Part shown: in pieces, positions 16,609 to 25,076 of the stretch | How positions within the stretch are numbered: position 1 is the stretch's first letter | Layout: every line of letters starts with the position of its first letter | NCBI GenBank assembly: GCA_963793415.1 | Contig: CAWCAC010000002.1 | Coordinates: 2,666,001 to 2,730,000, forward strand | Direction: 5' to 3' | DNA length: 64,000 nucleotides | Source of the DNA: CAXMST01 sp963793415 | Lineage (GTDB): Bacteria; Actinomycetota; Thermoleophilia; Solirubrobacterales; 70-9 | Translations under genes and position numbers: made by a program | Notes under the pieces: generated by a model | What the model was told of the DNA's origin: nothing | The model's database searches: none | Seen by the model: the letters and a program-made list of their open reading frames with translations, nothing else

Positions 16609-18633
16609 ATGAACCGACTCGCAGCCGAGACCTCTCCCTACCTCCTCCAGCACAAGGACAACCCCGTCGACTGGCTCCCCTGGGGTGAGGAGGCGAAGAG
16701 CGCCGCCGCCGAGCGCGACGTTCCGATCCTGCTCTCGGTCGGCTATTCGGCCTGCCACTGGTGCCATGTGATGGAGCGCGAGTCGTTCGAGGACGCCGAG
16801 ACCGCCGCCTACATGAACGCCCACTTCGTGCCGGTCAAGGTCGATCGCGAGGAGCGACCCGACGTCGACGCGATCTACATGGAGGCCGTGCAGTCGATGA
16901 CCGGACACGGCGGCTGGCCGATGACCGTCTTCTGCGACCCCGACGGTGTCCCCTTCTACGGCGGCACCTACTACCCGCCCGAGCCCCGACACGGGATGCC
17001 GAGCTTCCGGATGGTGCTGGAGGCGATCGAGGAGGCCTGGCGCGAGCAGCGCGAGGACATCCGCGAGCGTGCCATGAAGACGCGCGAGCGGCTCGGCGCG
17101 GTCGCCGCGATCCCGCCCCCGGAGGGTGATCTCGACGCCGGCATCCTCGACCGGGCGGCAGAGCGGCTCGGGACGATCGCCGATCGGCAGAACGGCGGCT
17201 TCGGCGGCGCGCCAAAGTTCCCGCCCGCCTCGGCCCTCGACTTCCTGCTCGGCCGCGGCGAGCGCGCGATCACCGAGCGCACGCTCGACGCGATGGCCGG
17301 AGGGGGCATCTACGACCAGCTCGGCGGCGGCTTCGCCCGCTACTCGGTCGACGCCGTCTGGCTCGTGCCCCACTTCGAGAAGATGCTCTACGACAACGCC
17401 CTGCTCGCCCGCACCTTCCTGCGCGGCTGGCAGGTGCTCGGGCACGAGCGCTACCGCCGGGTCTGCGAGGAGACGCTCGACTGGGCGCTGCGCGAGATGC
17501 GCGGCCCCGAGGGCGCCTTCTATTCGGCGCTCGACGCCGACAGCGAGGGCGTCGAGGGCAAGTACTACGTATGGAGCGCCGACGAGGCGCGAAAGGTGCT
17601 CGATGCGGCCGGTCTCACGGAGGTGGAGGCGGGGGCGATCCTCGATCACCTCGGGATCAGCGACAAGGGCAACTGGGAGGGCACCAACGTGCTCAACCTC
17701 CGCGAGGGCGCCTGGGCCGAACGGCCGCCGCGCTTCGAGCAGGCGCGCGAGGCGCTGCTCGCGGCGCGGGAGCAGCGCGTCCGGCCAGGGCTCGACGACA
17801 AGCGGCTGACCTCGTGGAACGCGTTGATGGTCGCCGCGCTCGCCGAGTCCGGAGCCGCCCTCGGCCGCGACGACTACATCGCGGCCGCCGACCGCTGCGC
17901 CGACTTCCTGCTGACGAAGATGCGGGACGAGCGGGGACGCCTGCTGCGCACCTACAACCGCGACTCGGCCCGCCTCAACGCCTACCTCGAGGATCACGCC
18001 TACCTGCTCGAGGCGCTGATCACGCTCTATCAGGCGACCTTCGACCCGGCCCGGATCGAGGCGGCTTCCGAGCTCGCCGCGACGATGATCGACCGCTTCG
18101 GCGACGCCGCGTCCGACGGCGCCGGCTTCTTCACGACGTCGAGCGACCACGAGAGCCTGATCACGCGCCGCAAGGACGTCGAGGACCACCCGATCCCGTC
18201 CGGCAACTCGGCTGCCGCCCACGGCCTCCTGCAACTGGAGCTGCTGACGGGCGAGCGCAGATGGGGCGAGGCCGCAGACGGTGTGCTCCGCCTGCTCGCA
18301 CCCGCCGCCGAACGGCACCCGCAGGCGCTGGCCCATCTGCTCAACGCGCTCGACCTGGCCGTCTCCCCTACCCGCGAGGTCGCCCTGATCCATGGCGGCG
18401 GCGATGACACCGATGCGATCGCCGGCCTGGCCAAGACGATCCGCAGCGGCTACCGGCCGCGGCTGGTCGTCGCCGCCGGGCCGGAGGGGGCCGAGACGCC
18501 GCCGCTGCTCGCGAACCGGAGCACGGTCGAGGGAGCGCCGGCCGCCTACGTCTGCGAGAACTTCGCCTGCCTGCGGCCGGTCACCGAGCCGGCGCAGCTG
18601 GCTGCCCTGATCGACGGCGACGACGCGGGCTAG
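16609..18633 (+). CDS. DUF255 thioredoxin-domain protein (YyaL/SPATA20-like)
   Basis: 674 residues. The N-terminal thioredoxin-like domain contains N-P-V-D-W-x-P-W and Y-S-A-C-H-W-C-H-V-M (C-x-x-C near residue 48), the hallmark of the DUF255 family; the rest is an alpha/alpha-barrel of the six-hairpin glycosidase kind, with G-G-I-Y-D-Q-L-G-G-G-F-A-R-Y and E-K-M-L-Y-D-N. Full length for the family. These cytosolic proteins are widespread but their substrate is not established. It starts 10 nt after the MarR gene on the same strand. Its last bases overlap the antisense cupredoxin remnant. Confidence 0.85.
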   Translation: MNRLAAETSPYLLQHKDNPVDWLPWGEEAKSAAAERDVPILLSVGYSACHWCHVMERESFEDAETAAYMNAHFVPVKVDREERPDVDAIYMEAVQSMTGHGGWPMTVFCDPDGVPFYGGTYYPPEPRHGMPSFRMVLEAIEEAWREQREDIRERAMKTRERLGAVAAIPPPEGDLDAGILDRAAERLGTIADRQNGGFGGAPKFPPASALDFLLGRGERAITERTLDAMAGGGIYDQLGGGFARYSVDAVWLVPHFEKMLYDNALLARTFLRGWQVLGHERYRRVCEETLDWALREMRGPEGAFYSALDADSEGVEGKYYVWSADEARKVLDAAGLTEVEAGAILDHLGISDKGNWEGTNVLNLREGAWAERPPRFEQAREALLAAREQRVRPGLDDKRLTSWNALMVAALAESGAALGRDDYIAAADRCADFLLTKMRDERGRLLRTYNRDSARLNAYLEDHAYLLEALITLYQATFDPARIEAASELAATMIDRFGDAASDGAGFFTTSSDHESLITRRKDVEDHPIPSGNSAAAHGLLQLELLTGERRWGEAADGVLRLLAPAAERHPQALAHLLNALDLAVSPTREVALIHGGGDDTDAIAGLAKTIRSGYRPRLVVAAGPEGAETPPLLANRSTVEGAPAAYVCENFACLRPVTEPAQLAALIDGDDAG

Positions 18634-18795
18634 CGCCGCTTGACCCTGAGCGTGGCCTCCATGTCGAGCTCGGCGTGTTGCGGCAGCGAGCAGCAGAGCC
18701 GGTAGCGCGTTCCCTTCTTGAGCCGGCCCTCGAGCGTGCCCGTCTGCTTCTGGATCCCCTGGTTCGAGTTCAGGCGAAACCGGCACGCCAGAGCA
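18630..18795 (-). pseudogene. C-terminal remnant of a cupredoxin
   Basis: Only the last ~50 residues of a plastocyanin-like domain remain: F-R-L-N-S-N-Q-G-I followed by L-K-K-G-T-R-Y-R-L and the type 1 copper loop C-S-L-P-Q-H-A-E-L-D-M, which is C-x4-H-x4-M and therefore complete. The N-terminal strands and the first copper histidine are absent. Upstream the frame runs into the antisense of the SnoaL gene, where no plausible start exists. The 5' side is fused to a fragment of another gene (next entry), which indicates a deletion. The stop codon overlaps the stop of the DUF255 gene. Confidence 0.6.
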
Positions 18796-18847
18796 GCCGC
18801 TCGGCCTGCTCCTCCCCAAATTTGCCGCGGAAGATCGTCACGCCCAC
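18770..18847 (-). pseudogene. N-terminal fragment of a DUF1800-like protein
   Basis: From GTG 18847 the frame encodes 25 residues and a stop; T-I-F-R-G-K-F-G-E-E-Q-A-E-R-L-L-W-R-A-G-F is strikingly like the beginning of DUF1800 (PF08811-type) proteins, which often start with F-G-x-x-x-A-x-R-L-L-x-R-A-G-F-G. Exactly where the next residues should follow, the sequence switches to the cupredoxin tail in another frame. DUF1800 proteins are partners of DUF1501 proteins and are often near cupredoxins. Family assignment is from memory of the motif. Confidence 0.45.
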
Positions 18848-18892
18848 CTAACGGTAGTCGGCCCGAACGACGTTGGAGTTGAGCGAAGCGGC

Positions 18893-18898
18893 TACTCT
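18893..18898 (+). promoter_or_regulatory. -10-like hexamer TACTCT, leaderless start
   Basis: TACTCT ends 7 nt before the ATG at 18906, and no Shine-Dalgarno sequence is present in between. Confidence 0.45.
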
Positions 18899-18905
18899 GG
18901 GCCAC

Positions 18906-19445
18906 ATGGCTACCGAGACCACGAACGGCAAGACGGCAACGAAAACCCCCGGCCCGACGGCGGTCGCCCGCGCCTACTTCAAGGCGATCGGCGAACGCGA
19001 CCTCGACGCGGCCGCAGACCTCTGGGTCCCGGGCTCGACCGACAGACTCGTCGGCTTCGCCGAGTTCAGCGTCCCGACGGGCTTCAAGCAGTGGTTCGGA
19101 ACGCTGTTCGCTGCCTTCCCCGACTTCACATTCGAGGTGATCACGGTGACCGCCTCGAAGGAGAACGCGGCCGTCCGCTGGCGCGCGACCGGAACCTTCA
19201 ACGGCACCGGCAAGTTCGAGGGGATGAAGCCGAATGGGGCCCGGATAGACATCGAGGGCTGCGACATGCTGACGGTCCGCGAGGGCAAGATCGTCGACAA
19301 CTACGGCTACATGAACGGCACCGACCTGGCTCGCCAGCTCGGCGCCGCACCTCCCGCCGGCTCCCCCGCGGAGAAGGCGATGGTGGCCGCCTTCAACGCG
19401 CGCGTCTCGGCCAAGGAAGCGATCCAGAAGCTCCGCGACCGCTGA
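18906..19445 (+). CDS. SnoaL-like/NTF2-fold protein
   Basis: 179 residues. After a Lys/Thr-rich N-terminal extension of about 18 residues, the alpha+beta cone pattern of SnoaL-like polyketide-cyclase/steroid isomerase folds is seen: A-R-A-Y-F-K-A-I-G-E-R-D-L-D-A-A-A-D-L-W, then F-P-D-F-T-F-E-V, W-R-A-T-G-T-F-N-G and the closing strand D-M-L-T-V-R-E-G-K-I-V-D-N-Y-G-Y-M. Such proteins can be cyclases, isomerases or merely ligand-binding; the typical catalytic Asp/His is not decisive here. Single gene with its own presumed leaderless promoter. Confidence 0.75.
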   Translation: MATETTNGKTATKTPGPTAVARAYFKAIGERDLDAAADLWVPGSTDRLVGFAEFSVPTGFKQWFGTLFAAFPDFTFEVITVTASKENAAVRWRATGTFNGTGKFEGMKPNGARIDIEGCDMLTVREGKIVDNYGYMNGTDLARQLGAAPPAGSPAEKAMVAAFNARVSAKEAIQKLRDR

Positions 19446-19473
19446 GGCTCCGGAGGGCGAGGCCTCCCGCAGA

Positions 19474-20499
19474 TCAGGCGCCGCGGACCGCCTCTTCCAG
19501 CACCTCGAGCATCCTGCCGGTCTCGATTTCGACGTCATGGGCGGCCGCCGCCGCTCGCGCCGCCGGATTCGGCGTCGGCATCGCCGCCGCGAGCCGCAAT
19601 GCCTCGGCCAGCTCGGCACCGTCGAAGGGATCGACGAGCACGCCAGCCTCGGGAGTCACGAACTCCGGCGGGCCACCGACGCGCGTCGCGACGACCGTTC
19701 GCTCCATAGCCAGCCCCTCCAGCGTCGCCTGGCCGAAGGGCTCCCGGATCGAGGGCTGACAGAGGACGTCGGCGGCGGCGATCCAGGCGGGCACCTCCGT
19801 CTGCGCGATCCGGCCGACGACCCTGACACCGGTGCGGCCCTCGAGCCGCGGCCGCAGCGGCCCGTCGCCGACGAACGCGAGCCGGCCCTCGCCGAGCTGC
19901 GCGAACGCGTCGGCGAGCCGGATCACGTTCTTGCGCTCGATCAGCGAGCCGACGCAGACGAACGCCGGGCCCGGACCGTCCCACCCGAGCGCCTCGCGCG
20001 CCGGCGCGGCAGCGGCCGGGGTGAACTGCGCGAGGTCGATGCCGCAATCGGCGATCGAGGTCTTCGGCCGGGCGCTCGGGACGGAGCCGGCGAGCTGGTC
20101 GGCGAGCCAGCGGGAGTTCGCGATCACGGCCGACGCTCGGCCGACGACGAATCGTGTCGCGGCGCCGACCCCTCTGATCTCGCCGATGTTGGCGACGTCC
20201 TGGCCGTGAGCCATGACCACCAGCGGCGTCCCGGAGGCGATCGAGGCAAGCGCTGCGGACATCCCAGCCGGGAACAGCATGTGGGCGAAGATCACGTCGG
20301 GGCGGGTCCGCCGCGCGGTCGCGATCGACTCGCGGGTGAGCCGGGCGTACTTCGTCCGCGCGCTGCGCCGGTGATCGATCGCCGTCAGCTCCACCTCGTG
20401 CCCGCGCCGCTCGAGCTCGCGCCTTACCGGGACCAGGAAGCTGCCCAGGTCCGGGTCGTCGGGGCCGGGCCACATCTGTGTGACGAGCTGGATCCGCAT
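19474..20499 (-). CDS. GT4-family glycosyltransferase
   Basis: 341 residues with two Rossmann-like halves of a GT-B enzyme. The N-terminal acceptor half starts M-R-I-Q-L-V-T-Q-M-W-P; the donor half contains V-C-V-G-S-L-I-E-R-K-N (the canonical G-R-L-x-x-x-K-G region) and the E-x7-E donor motif E-P-F-G-Q-A-T-L-E-G near residue 265, followed by V-V-A-T-R-V-G-G-P-P-E. It transfers a sugar from a nucleotide donor to an unknown acceptor; no signal peptide. Start at 20499 because the first strand of the fold begins there; a CATGAT hexamer lies 6 nt upstream. Confidence 0.85.
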   Translation of the reverse strand: MRIQLVTQMWPGPDDPDLGSFLVPVRRELERRGHEVELTAIDHRRSARTKYARLTRESIATARRTRPDVIFAHMLFPAGMSAALASIASGTPLVVMAHGQDVANIGEIRGVGAATRFVVGRASAVIANSRWLADQLAGSVPSARPKTSIADCGIDLAQFTPAAAAPAREALGWDGPGPAFVCVGSLIERKNVIRLADAFAQLGEGRLAFVGDGPLRPRLEGRTGVRVVGRIAQTEVPAWIAAADVLCQPSIREPFGQATLEGLAMERTVVATRVGGPPEFVTPEAGVLVDPFDGAELAEALRLAAAMPTPNPAARAAAAAHDVEIETGRMLEVLEEAVRGA

Positions 20500-20542
20500 G
20501 AGCCGATCATGGAGTGTTGCGCGGTCGCCACGGGCGCGCCGG

Positions 20543-20567
20543 GCCGGCAGTGATCTGAGCTGCCGGC
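20543..20567. terminator. Hairpin between glycosyltransferase and glnA
   Basis: GCCGGCAG (20543-20550) pairs with CTGCCGGC (20560-20567) across a 9-nt loop. It stands 51 bases past the glnA stop (minus strand) and is the likely terminator. There is no clear T-tract. Confidence 0.4.
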
Positions 20568-20618
20568 ACCCTCGTAAGAACAACTCCGGCGTCTTCGTGG
20601 TGGCGCCGCGAAAGCGCC

Positions 20619-21986
20619 TCAGAGGACCGGCAGGAACTGGTCGATCTCCCAGGGCGTGACCCTGGTCCGGTAGTCCTCCCACTCGGCCCGCTTGATCTCG
20701 ATGAAGCGGTTGAAGGTGTGCTCGCCGAGCGTGCGCAGCACGAGCTCGGACTCGGCGGCGAGCTCGATCGCCTCCCCGAGGTTCTCGGGCAGCTGCTCGA
20801 TCCCGCGGCGGCTACGGTCCTCCGGAGGCAGGTGGTAGAGGTTCTGCTCCATCGGCTCGGGCAGCTCGTAGCCCTTCTCGATCCCCTCGAGGCCCGCCTG
20901 CAGCATGCCGGCGAAACACAGGTAGGGATTGCAGGCCGGATCGGGACAGCGCAACTCGGCCCTCGTCGCCTGCTCCTTGCCTGGGTGGTAGAGAGGCACG
21001 CGGATCAGCGCCGAGCGATTGCGGCGCGACCAGGCAAGGTAGACGGGCGCCTCGTAGCCGGGAACCAGGCGCTTGTAGGAGTTGACCCACTGCGCGAACA
21101 GGGGTGAGATCTCGCGCGCGTGGCGCAGCTGCCCGGCGATGAACGCCTTCGCCGTCTGACTCAGGAAGAACTGGTCGTCGGGGTCGTAGAAGGCGTTCTT
21201 GCCGTCCTTGCTGAGCGACTGATGGACGTGCATGCCGGAGCCGTTCTCACCGTTCAGCGGCTTCGGCATGAAGGTGGCGTGCCAGCCGTACTTCATCGCG
21301 TATTCCTTGACCGTGATCCGATAGGTCATGCAGTCGTCGGCCATCGCGAGCGCGTCCTTGTAGCGCATGTCGAACTCGTGCTGGGAGGGGCCGACCTCGT
21401 GGTGGGTGTACTCGATGTGGATGCCCATCTGCTCGAGTGCCAGCACCGTGTCCCGGCGCACGTCGGAGGCGGCGTCGAGCGTGGTCAGGTCGAAGTAGCC
21501 ACCCTCGTCGAGCACCTCAGGCACACCACTCTCGGGCCGCGCGTCCTTGAAGTAGAAGAACTCGAGCTCGGGCCCGACGTTGAAGCCGTCGAACCCGAGG
21601 CTCCTGGCGCGCTCGAGCGCGCGCCGCAGGATCCAGCGCGGATCGCCCTCGTAGGCCTCGCCGCCCGGCACCTGGATGTCGCAGAACATCCGGCCCGTCG
21701 GTCGCTCGCCCGGACGCCAGGGGAGGATCGCGAAGGTCTTGGGATCGGGCATCGCGATCATGTCGGACTCCTCGATCGGGTTGAAGCCCGTGATCGAGGA
21801 CCCGTCGAAGCCCATGCCGCCCTCGATCGCGTCGTCGAGCTCAGCGGCGTTGATCGAGAAGCTCTTGAGCTGACCGAGGACGTCCGTGAACCAGAGCCGG
21901 ATGAAGCGGACGCCCCGCTCGGTGACGATGTCCCTGACGTCGTCTGCGCTCTCCGTCTGCACGTAGATCGTGTCCTCGTTGCCCAC
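20619..21986 (-). CDS. glnA: Type I glutamine synthetase
   Basis: 455 residues from GTG 21986, selected because AGGAGG ends 5 nt upstream; a GTG two codons earlier would overlap that site. Motifs: D-G-S-S-I-x-G-F near residue 62, G-P-E-L-E-F-F near 133, the N-G-S-G-M-H-V-H ammonia/metal site near 255, and R-C-P-D-P-A-C-N-P-Y near 345. The length and lack of an obvious adenylylation loop fit the GSI-alpha type. Makes glutamine from glutamate and ammonia in the cytosol. It is monocistronic with a 300-base upstream gap; the cassette at the start of the window has a second, more divergent paralogue. Confidence 0.85.
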   Translation of the reverse strand: MGNEDTIYVQTESADDVRDIVTERGVRFIRLWFTDVLGQLKSFSINAAELDDAIEGGMGFDGSSITGFNPIEESDMIAMPDPKTFAILPWRPGERPTGRMFCDIQVPGGEAYEGDPRWILRRALERARSLGFDGFNVGPELEFFYFKDARPESGVPEVLDEGGYFDLTTLDAASDVRRDTVLALEQMGIHIEYTHHEVGPSQHEFDMRYKDALAMADDCMTYRITVKEYAMKYGWHATFMPKPLNGENGSGMHVHQSLSKDGKNAFYDPDDQFFLSQTAKAFIAGQLRHAREISPLFAQWVNSYKRLVPGYEAPVYLAWSRRNRSALIRVPLYHPGKEQATRAELRCPDPACNPYLCFAGMLQAGLEGIEKGYELPEPMEQNLYHLPPEDRSRRGIEQLPENLGEAIELAAESELVLRTLGEHTFNRFIEIKRAEWEDYRTRVTPWEIDQFLPVL

Positions 21987-22173
21987 CGGCACCTCCTGCG
22001 GCCCTCGGCCGTACGGCCCTTGGCTTGACGAGGCCGGACGATAGTCGCTGCCACACCGCCGGGCTTTGGCCCCGATGTCGCGACCGAGCGCGGATCCCGC
22101 GCCGCGGTGGCATCCGCGCTCGGCCCGACGGGCCCGGGAGCACCCCTAGCGACCTGTCGAGAGGCCGCCCTTC

Positions 22174-22219
22174 TTGCATGAGACGGCCCCGATGTGTATA
22201 ACTGCTTACCCGAGGTAAG
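22174..22219 (+). promoter_or_regulatory. Sigma-70 type promoter with palindromic operator at +1
   Basis: TTGCAT (22174-22179), exactly 17 nt, TATAAC (22197-22202): an almost consensus promoter, rare in this GC-rich sequence. CTTACC-CGA-GGTAAG (22205-22219) is a perfect inverted repeat on the expected transcription start and would bind a repressor. Downstream an A-rich tract with several TAAA/GTAA repeats runs to 22250. Serves the AhpD-like gene at 22295. Nothing else was recognised in the 308-base gap 21987-22294. Confidence 0.7.
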
Positions 22220-22294
22220 TAACCGGCTAAAAGTAAAGTAAAGGCCGCTAAACCCCCGGTAAACCCTGACTCACGACTCACCTGGAGTTCCGCC

Positions 22295-22861
22295 ATGACC
22301 GTCAAGACAGACGTCTCCCGCTTCCACGTTCACGACGAGCTGACCGCACCCGAGGGCAGCGATCGCATGCTCAAGACGATCGCCGAGACCGGTGGTTCGA
22401 TCTCCAAGTTCGTCGGCGTCCTCGCCGGGGCCCCGGTGGCGCTCCGCGCCTTCGCGCGACTCCGGTCGGAGCTTCGCGCGGGATCGGTGCCCGAGGCGAC
22501 CCAGGTGCGAATCGCCCTGGCCGTCGCCGAGAAGCGCGGCGACGCCTACAGCGTCGCCCAGCACGCGCGCACCGCCCGTCAGATCGGCCTCGGCCTCGAC
22601 GAGATCTCGCAGGCGCGCAGCTTCGAATCCGGCGACGAGCGCGAGGCACACCTGTTGCGCCTGCTCGCCGCCACGATCGACGCCGACGGCCACCCCCCGC
22701 TCTACCTGCTCGAGGAGGCGCGCGAGGTGGACTGGACCGACGAGCAGATCATCGAGGCCCTGGCCATCGTCGCCCTGAACGAGTTCCAGAGCCTGGTCGC
22801 GAACGCGGGCGGCCTGCCGATCGATCAGATCGACGCGGCGAAGCTGCCCTCCGCCGCCTGA
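22295..22861 (+). CDS. AhpD/carboxymuconolactone decarboxylase-like protein without cysteines
   Basis: 188 residues of the AhpD-like helical fold. The segment expected to hold the C-x-x-C-x3-H redox motif reads D-A-Y-S-V-A-Q-H near residue 88: the histidine is kept, but both cysteines are replaced (Ala and Ser). Peroxidase or disulfide reductase activity of the AhpD kind is therefore unlikely; decarboxylase-like or non-catalytic function is possible. The ATG has CTGGAG 7 nt upstream. It follows a strong promoter with operator, so it is a tightly regulated single gene. Confidence 0.8.
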   Translation: MTVKTDVSRFHVHDELTAPEGSDRMLKTIAETGGSISKFVGVLAGAPVALRAFARLRSELRAGSVPEATQVRIALAVAEKRGDAYSVAQHARTARQIGLGLDEISQARSFESGDEREAHLLRLLAATIDADGHPPLYLLEEAREVDWTDEQIIEALAIVALNEFQSLVANAGGLPIDQIDAAKLPSAA

Positions 22862-22868
22862 CCTACCC

Positions 22869-23561
22869 CTAGCGGACGATCGCGGAGCGGACCGGTTCGG
22901 TGTACTCGAGCCCGACCCGCTTCGCGGCGGCCGCGGTCAGGTCCCACTTGACGCCCTTGACGTAGGGGCCGCGGTCGATCACGCGGGTGGTCAGGTACTC
23001 GCCGCCGTGCTCGATCGTGACCCTGGTGCCGCACGGCAGCGTCCGGTGGGCGAGGCCGACCGTCCTGCGCGTCAGCTTGCGGCCGCAGGCCGTCTCGTTG
23101 CCGAAGAAGCCGGGTCCGTACCAGCCGGCGACGTCCTCGCGCATGCTCGAAGCCAGCGCCCTGCCGGTCTTGCGATCGAGGATCCCGTCGCGCTCGAGGC
23201 CGGCCTTGCGCTCGAAGGCGCCGAGCGAGCGCTCCGTGCCGGAATCGAAGTCGAGGCCGAGCGGCGCGACCTCGCCCCAGCTCCTCGATTTCAGGATCCA
23301 GTTCAGGGTCTTGACGTCGCGGCCGCAGTCGCCGAGGCTCAGGACCCGCTGTCCGAAGCCGGCGTCGTCGCAGCCCGCCTTGCCCCCGGGGTCGACGCCG
23401 ACACCGCCGGCGGCCTTCGAACCGGCTGCCGCGCCGAGCATCGCCACGACCGCGAGGATCACGGCCCAGAAGGCGATGCGATCGGGACGGGCGGGGCCGG
23501 CGGCCGGCGCTCGTCTGCGTGGATTGTGGGCCGCATGACGTTGCGGCGTGCCGTCGTACAT
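22869..23561 (-). CDS. RlpA-like cell-wall protein with peptidoglycan-binding domain
   Basis: 230 residues. Order: basic cytoplasmic start, membrane anchor or uncleaved signal about 29-46, a PG_binding_1-like helical domain about 68-133 (D-C-G-R-D-V-K-T-L-N, G-I-L-D-R-K-T-G), and a C-terminal double-psi beta-barrel from about 143: G-W-Y-G-P-G-F-F-G-N-E-T-A-C-G, L-P-C-G-T-R-V and V-I-D-R-G-P-Y with the aspartate expected for the RlpA/expansin-like active site. It probably cuts or binds peptidoglycan outside the membrane. A c-di-AMP riboswitch precedes it on the same strand, in line with the known control of cell-wall hydrolases by this riboswitch in actinobacteria. Confidence 0.85.
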   Translation of the reverse strand: MYDGTPQRHAAHNPRRRAPAAGPARPDRIAFWAVILAVVAMLGAAAGSKAAGGVGVDPGGKAGCDDAGFGQRVLSLGDCGRDVKTLNWILKSRSWGEVAPLGLDFDSGTERSLGAFERKAGLERDGILDRKTGRALASSMREDVAGWYGPGFFGNETACGRKLTRRTVGLAHRTLPCGTRVTIEHGGEYLTTRVIDRGPYVKGVKWDLTAAAAKRVGLEYTEPVRSAIVR

Positions 23562-23569
23562 CGAAACTC

Positions 23570-23752
23570 TCTCGGACGCTTACGGGGTTAGCTGTCGGGC
23601 TCGCGCTCAAGAGAAGCTGGCGCTACGCGGCAGATGCCGGCGATTCGCCCCGAATACCTGTACTTAGGGAAAGCCGGACCGCAGCCCGGCGTGGTTCCCC
23701 CACTCCCCGCGATATGTAGGCAGGGACTCAGCGGTGGCGGCACCCTACCAGT
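23570..23752 (-). ncRNA. ydaO-yuaA (cyclic di-AMP) riboswitch
   Basis: Read on the minus strand the leader of the RlpA-like gene shows the conserved blocks of this class in order: CGCGGGGAGTGGGGGAACC, then GGGGCGAATCG, then CCCGACAGCTAACCCCG followed by TAAGCG near 23573-23600. Variable stems lie between them. Ends are approximate. The class senses c-di-AMP and normally switches expression off; osmotic and cell-wall genes are its usual targets. Confidence 0.85.
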
Positions 23753-23765
23753 ACGGTCTGAGCCG

Positions 23766-24581
23766 ATGGAATCCGCGGTGGTAACCGGAGCGGCCCGCGG
23801 TCTCGGCTTCGAGATCGCCCGTCTGCTGCACGAGCGCGGATACGTCGTCACCCTCACCGACGTCGACGCCGAGGCGCTCGAGGACGCCGCCGCGAGGCTC
23901 GGCCAGGGCGTCAGGGCGAGCGTCCTCGACGTCCGCGACGAAGCCGCCTGCCGAGCGTGCGCCGCCGCGGCCGACGACGGGACCGACGGCGGGCTCGCGG
24001 TCTGGGTCAACAACGCGGGCATCCTCGCGACGGGGCCGTCCTGGAGCCACGATGCCGAACTGCGCGAGCGGATGTTCGCGATCAACACGTACGGGACGAT
24101 CCACGGCACCTTCGCCGCGCTCGACCGGATGCGCCCGCGCGGGCGGGGTCACATCATCAACGTGGTCTCGCTGGCCGGGCTCGGCACACCCCCGGGCGAG
24201 ACGGTCTACGCGGCGACCAAGCACGCCGCGATCGCCTTCACGCTCGGCACCCTCGCCGACCTCAAGGCCGAGAACGTCGACGACATCCATCTCTCGGCCG
24301 TCTGCCCGGACGGGATCTGGACGCCGATGCTCTTCGACAAGCTCGACGACCCCGCCGCCGCCGCCTCCTTCAGCGGCAAGCTGCTGCAGCCGGGCGAGGT
24401 CGCTGAGGAGGCCGTGCGGCTGCTCGACCACCCGCGCCCAGTGCTCGCGATCCCGCGCTCCCGCGGCATCTTCGTCCGCTTCTTCGACGCGTTCCCGGGA
24501 CTGGCCTCCAGGGCGACCCGGATCTGGCTGCGCGATGCCCGCCGCCGGCAGAAGCAGTGGAAGAAGAAGCTCGACCGCTGA
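23766..24581 (+). CDS. SDR-family oxidoreductase
   Basis: 271 residues. T-G-A-A-R-G-L-G at residues 8-15, N-N-A-G near 82 and Y-A-A-T-K near 151 (Y-x-x-x-K) mark a classical SDR; the basic tail R-R-R-Q-K-Q-W-K-K-K-L-D-R may associate with membranes or nucleic acid. Substrate unknown. It is transcribed away from the riboswitch and ends just before a very stable bidirectional hairpin. No clear Shine-Dalgarno precedes ATG 23766. Confidence 0.85.
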   Translation: MESAVVTGAARGLGFEIARLLHERGYVVTLTDVDAEALEDAAARLGQGVRASVLDVRDEAACRACAAAADDGTDGGLAVWVNNAGILATGPSWSHDAELRERMFAINTYGTIHGTFAALDRMRPRGRGHIINVVSLAGLGTPPGETVYAATKHAAIAFTLGTLADLKAENVDDIHLSAVCPDGIWTPMLFDKLDDPAAAASFSGKLLQPGEVAEEAVRLLDHPRPVLAIPRSRGIFVRFFDAFPGLASRATRIWLRDARRRQKQWKKKLDR

Positions 24582-24592
24582 GCGCAGAACTA

Positions 24593-24620
24593 GAGAGGGC
24601 TCCCTCTCGGGAGCCCTCTC
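24593..24620. terminator. Bidirectional terminator hairpin
   Basis: GAGAGGGCTCCC (24593-24604) and GGGAGCCCTCTC (24609-24620) form a perfect 12-bp stem with a 4-nt loop. It lies between the SDR (plus) and the 3' end of RNase P RNA (minus) and can end both. Confidence 0.8.
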
Positions 24621-24623
24621 CTT

Positions 24624-24990
<367 letters not shown>

Positions 24991-25076
24991 CGACGGATTC
25001 TACGCCACCCGATCCGGTTCAATACCTTCCCACTCAGTAGTTGGAGCGGATAAACCACCACCGACAGCGAGCGACG

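Noticed and set aside
19099..19109. GAAC-GCT-GTTC resembling a LexA box
   Set aside because: Three spacer bases and inside the SnoaL coding region.
18848..19619. Continuation of the cupredoxin frame upstream on the minus strand
   Set aside because: It is antisense to SnoaL and shows no cupredoxin strands.
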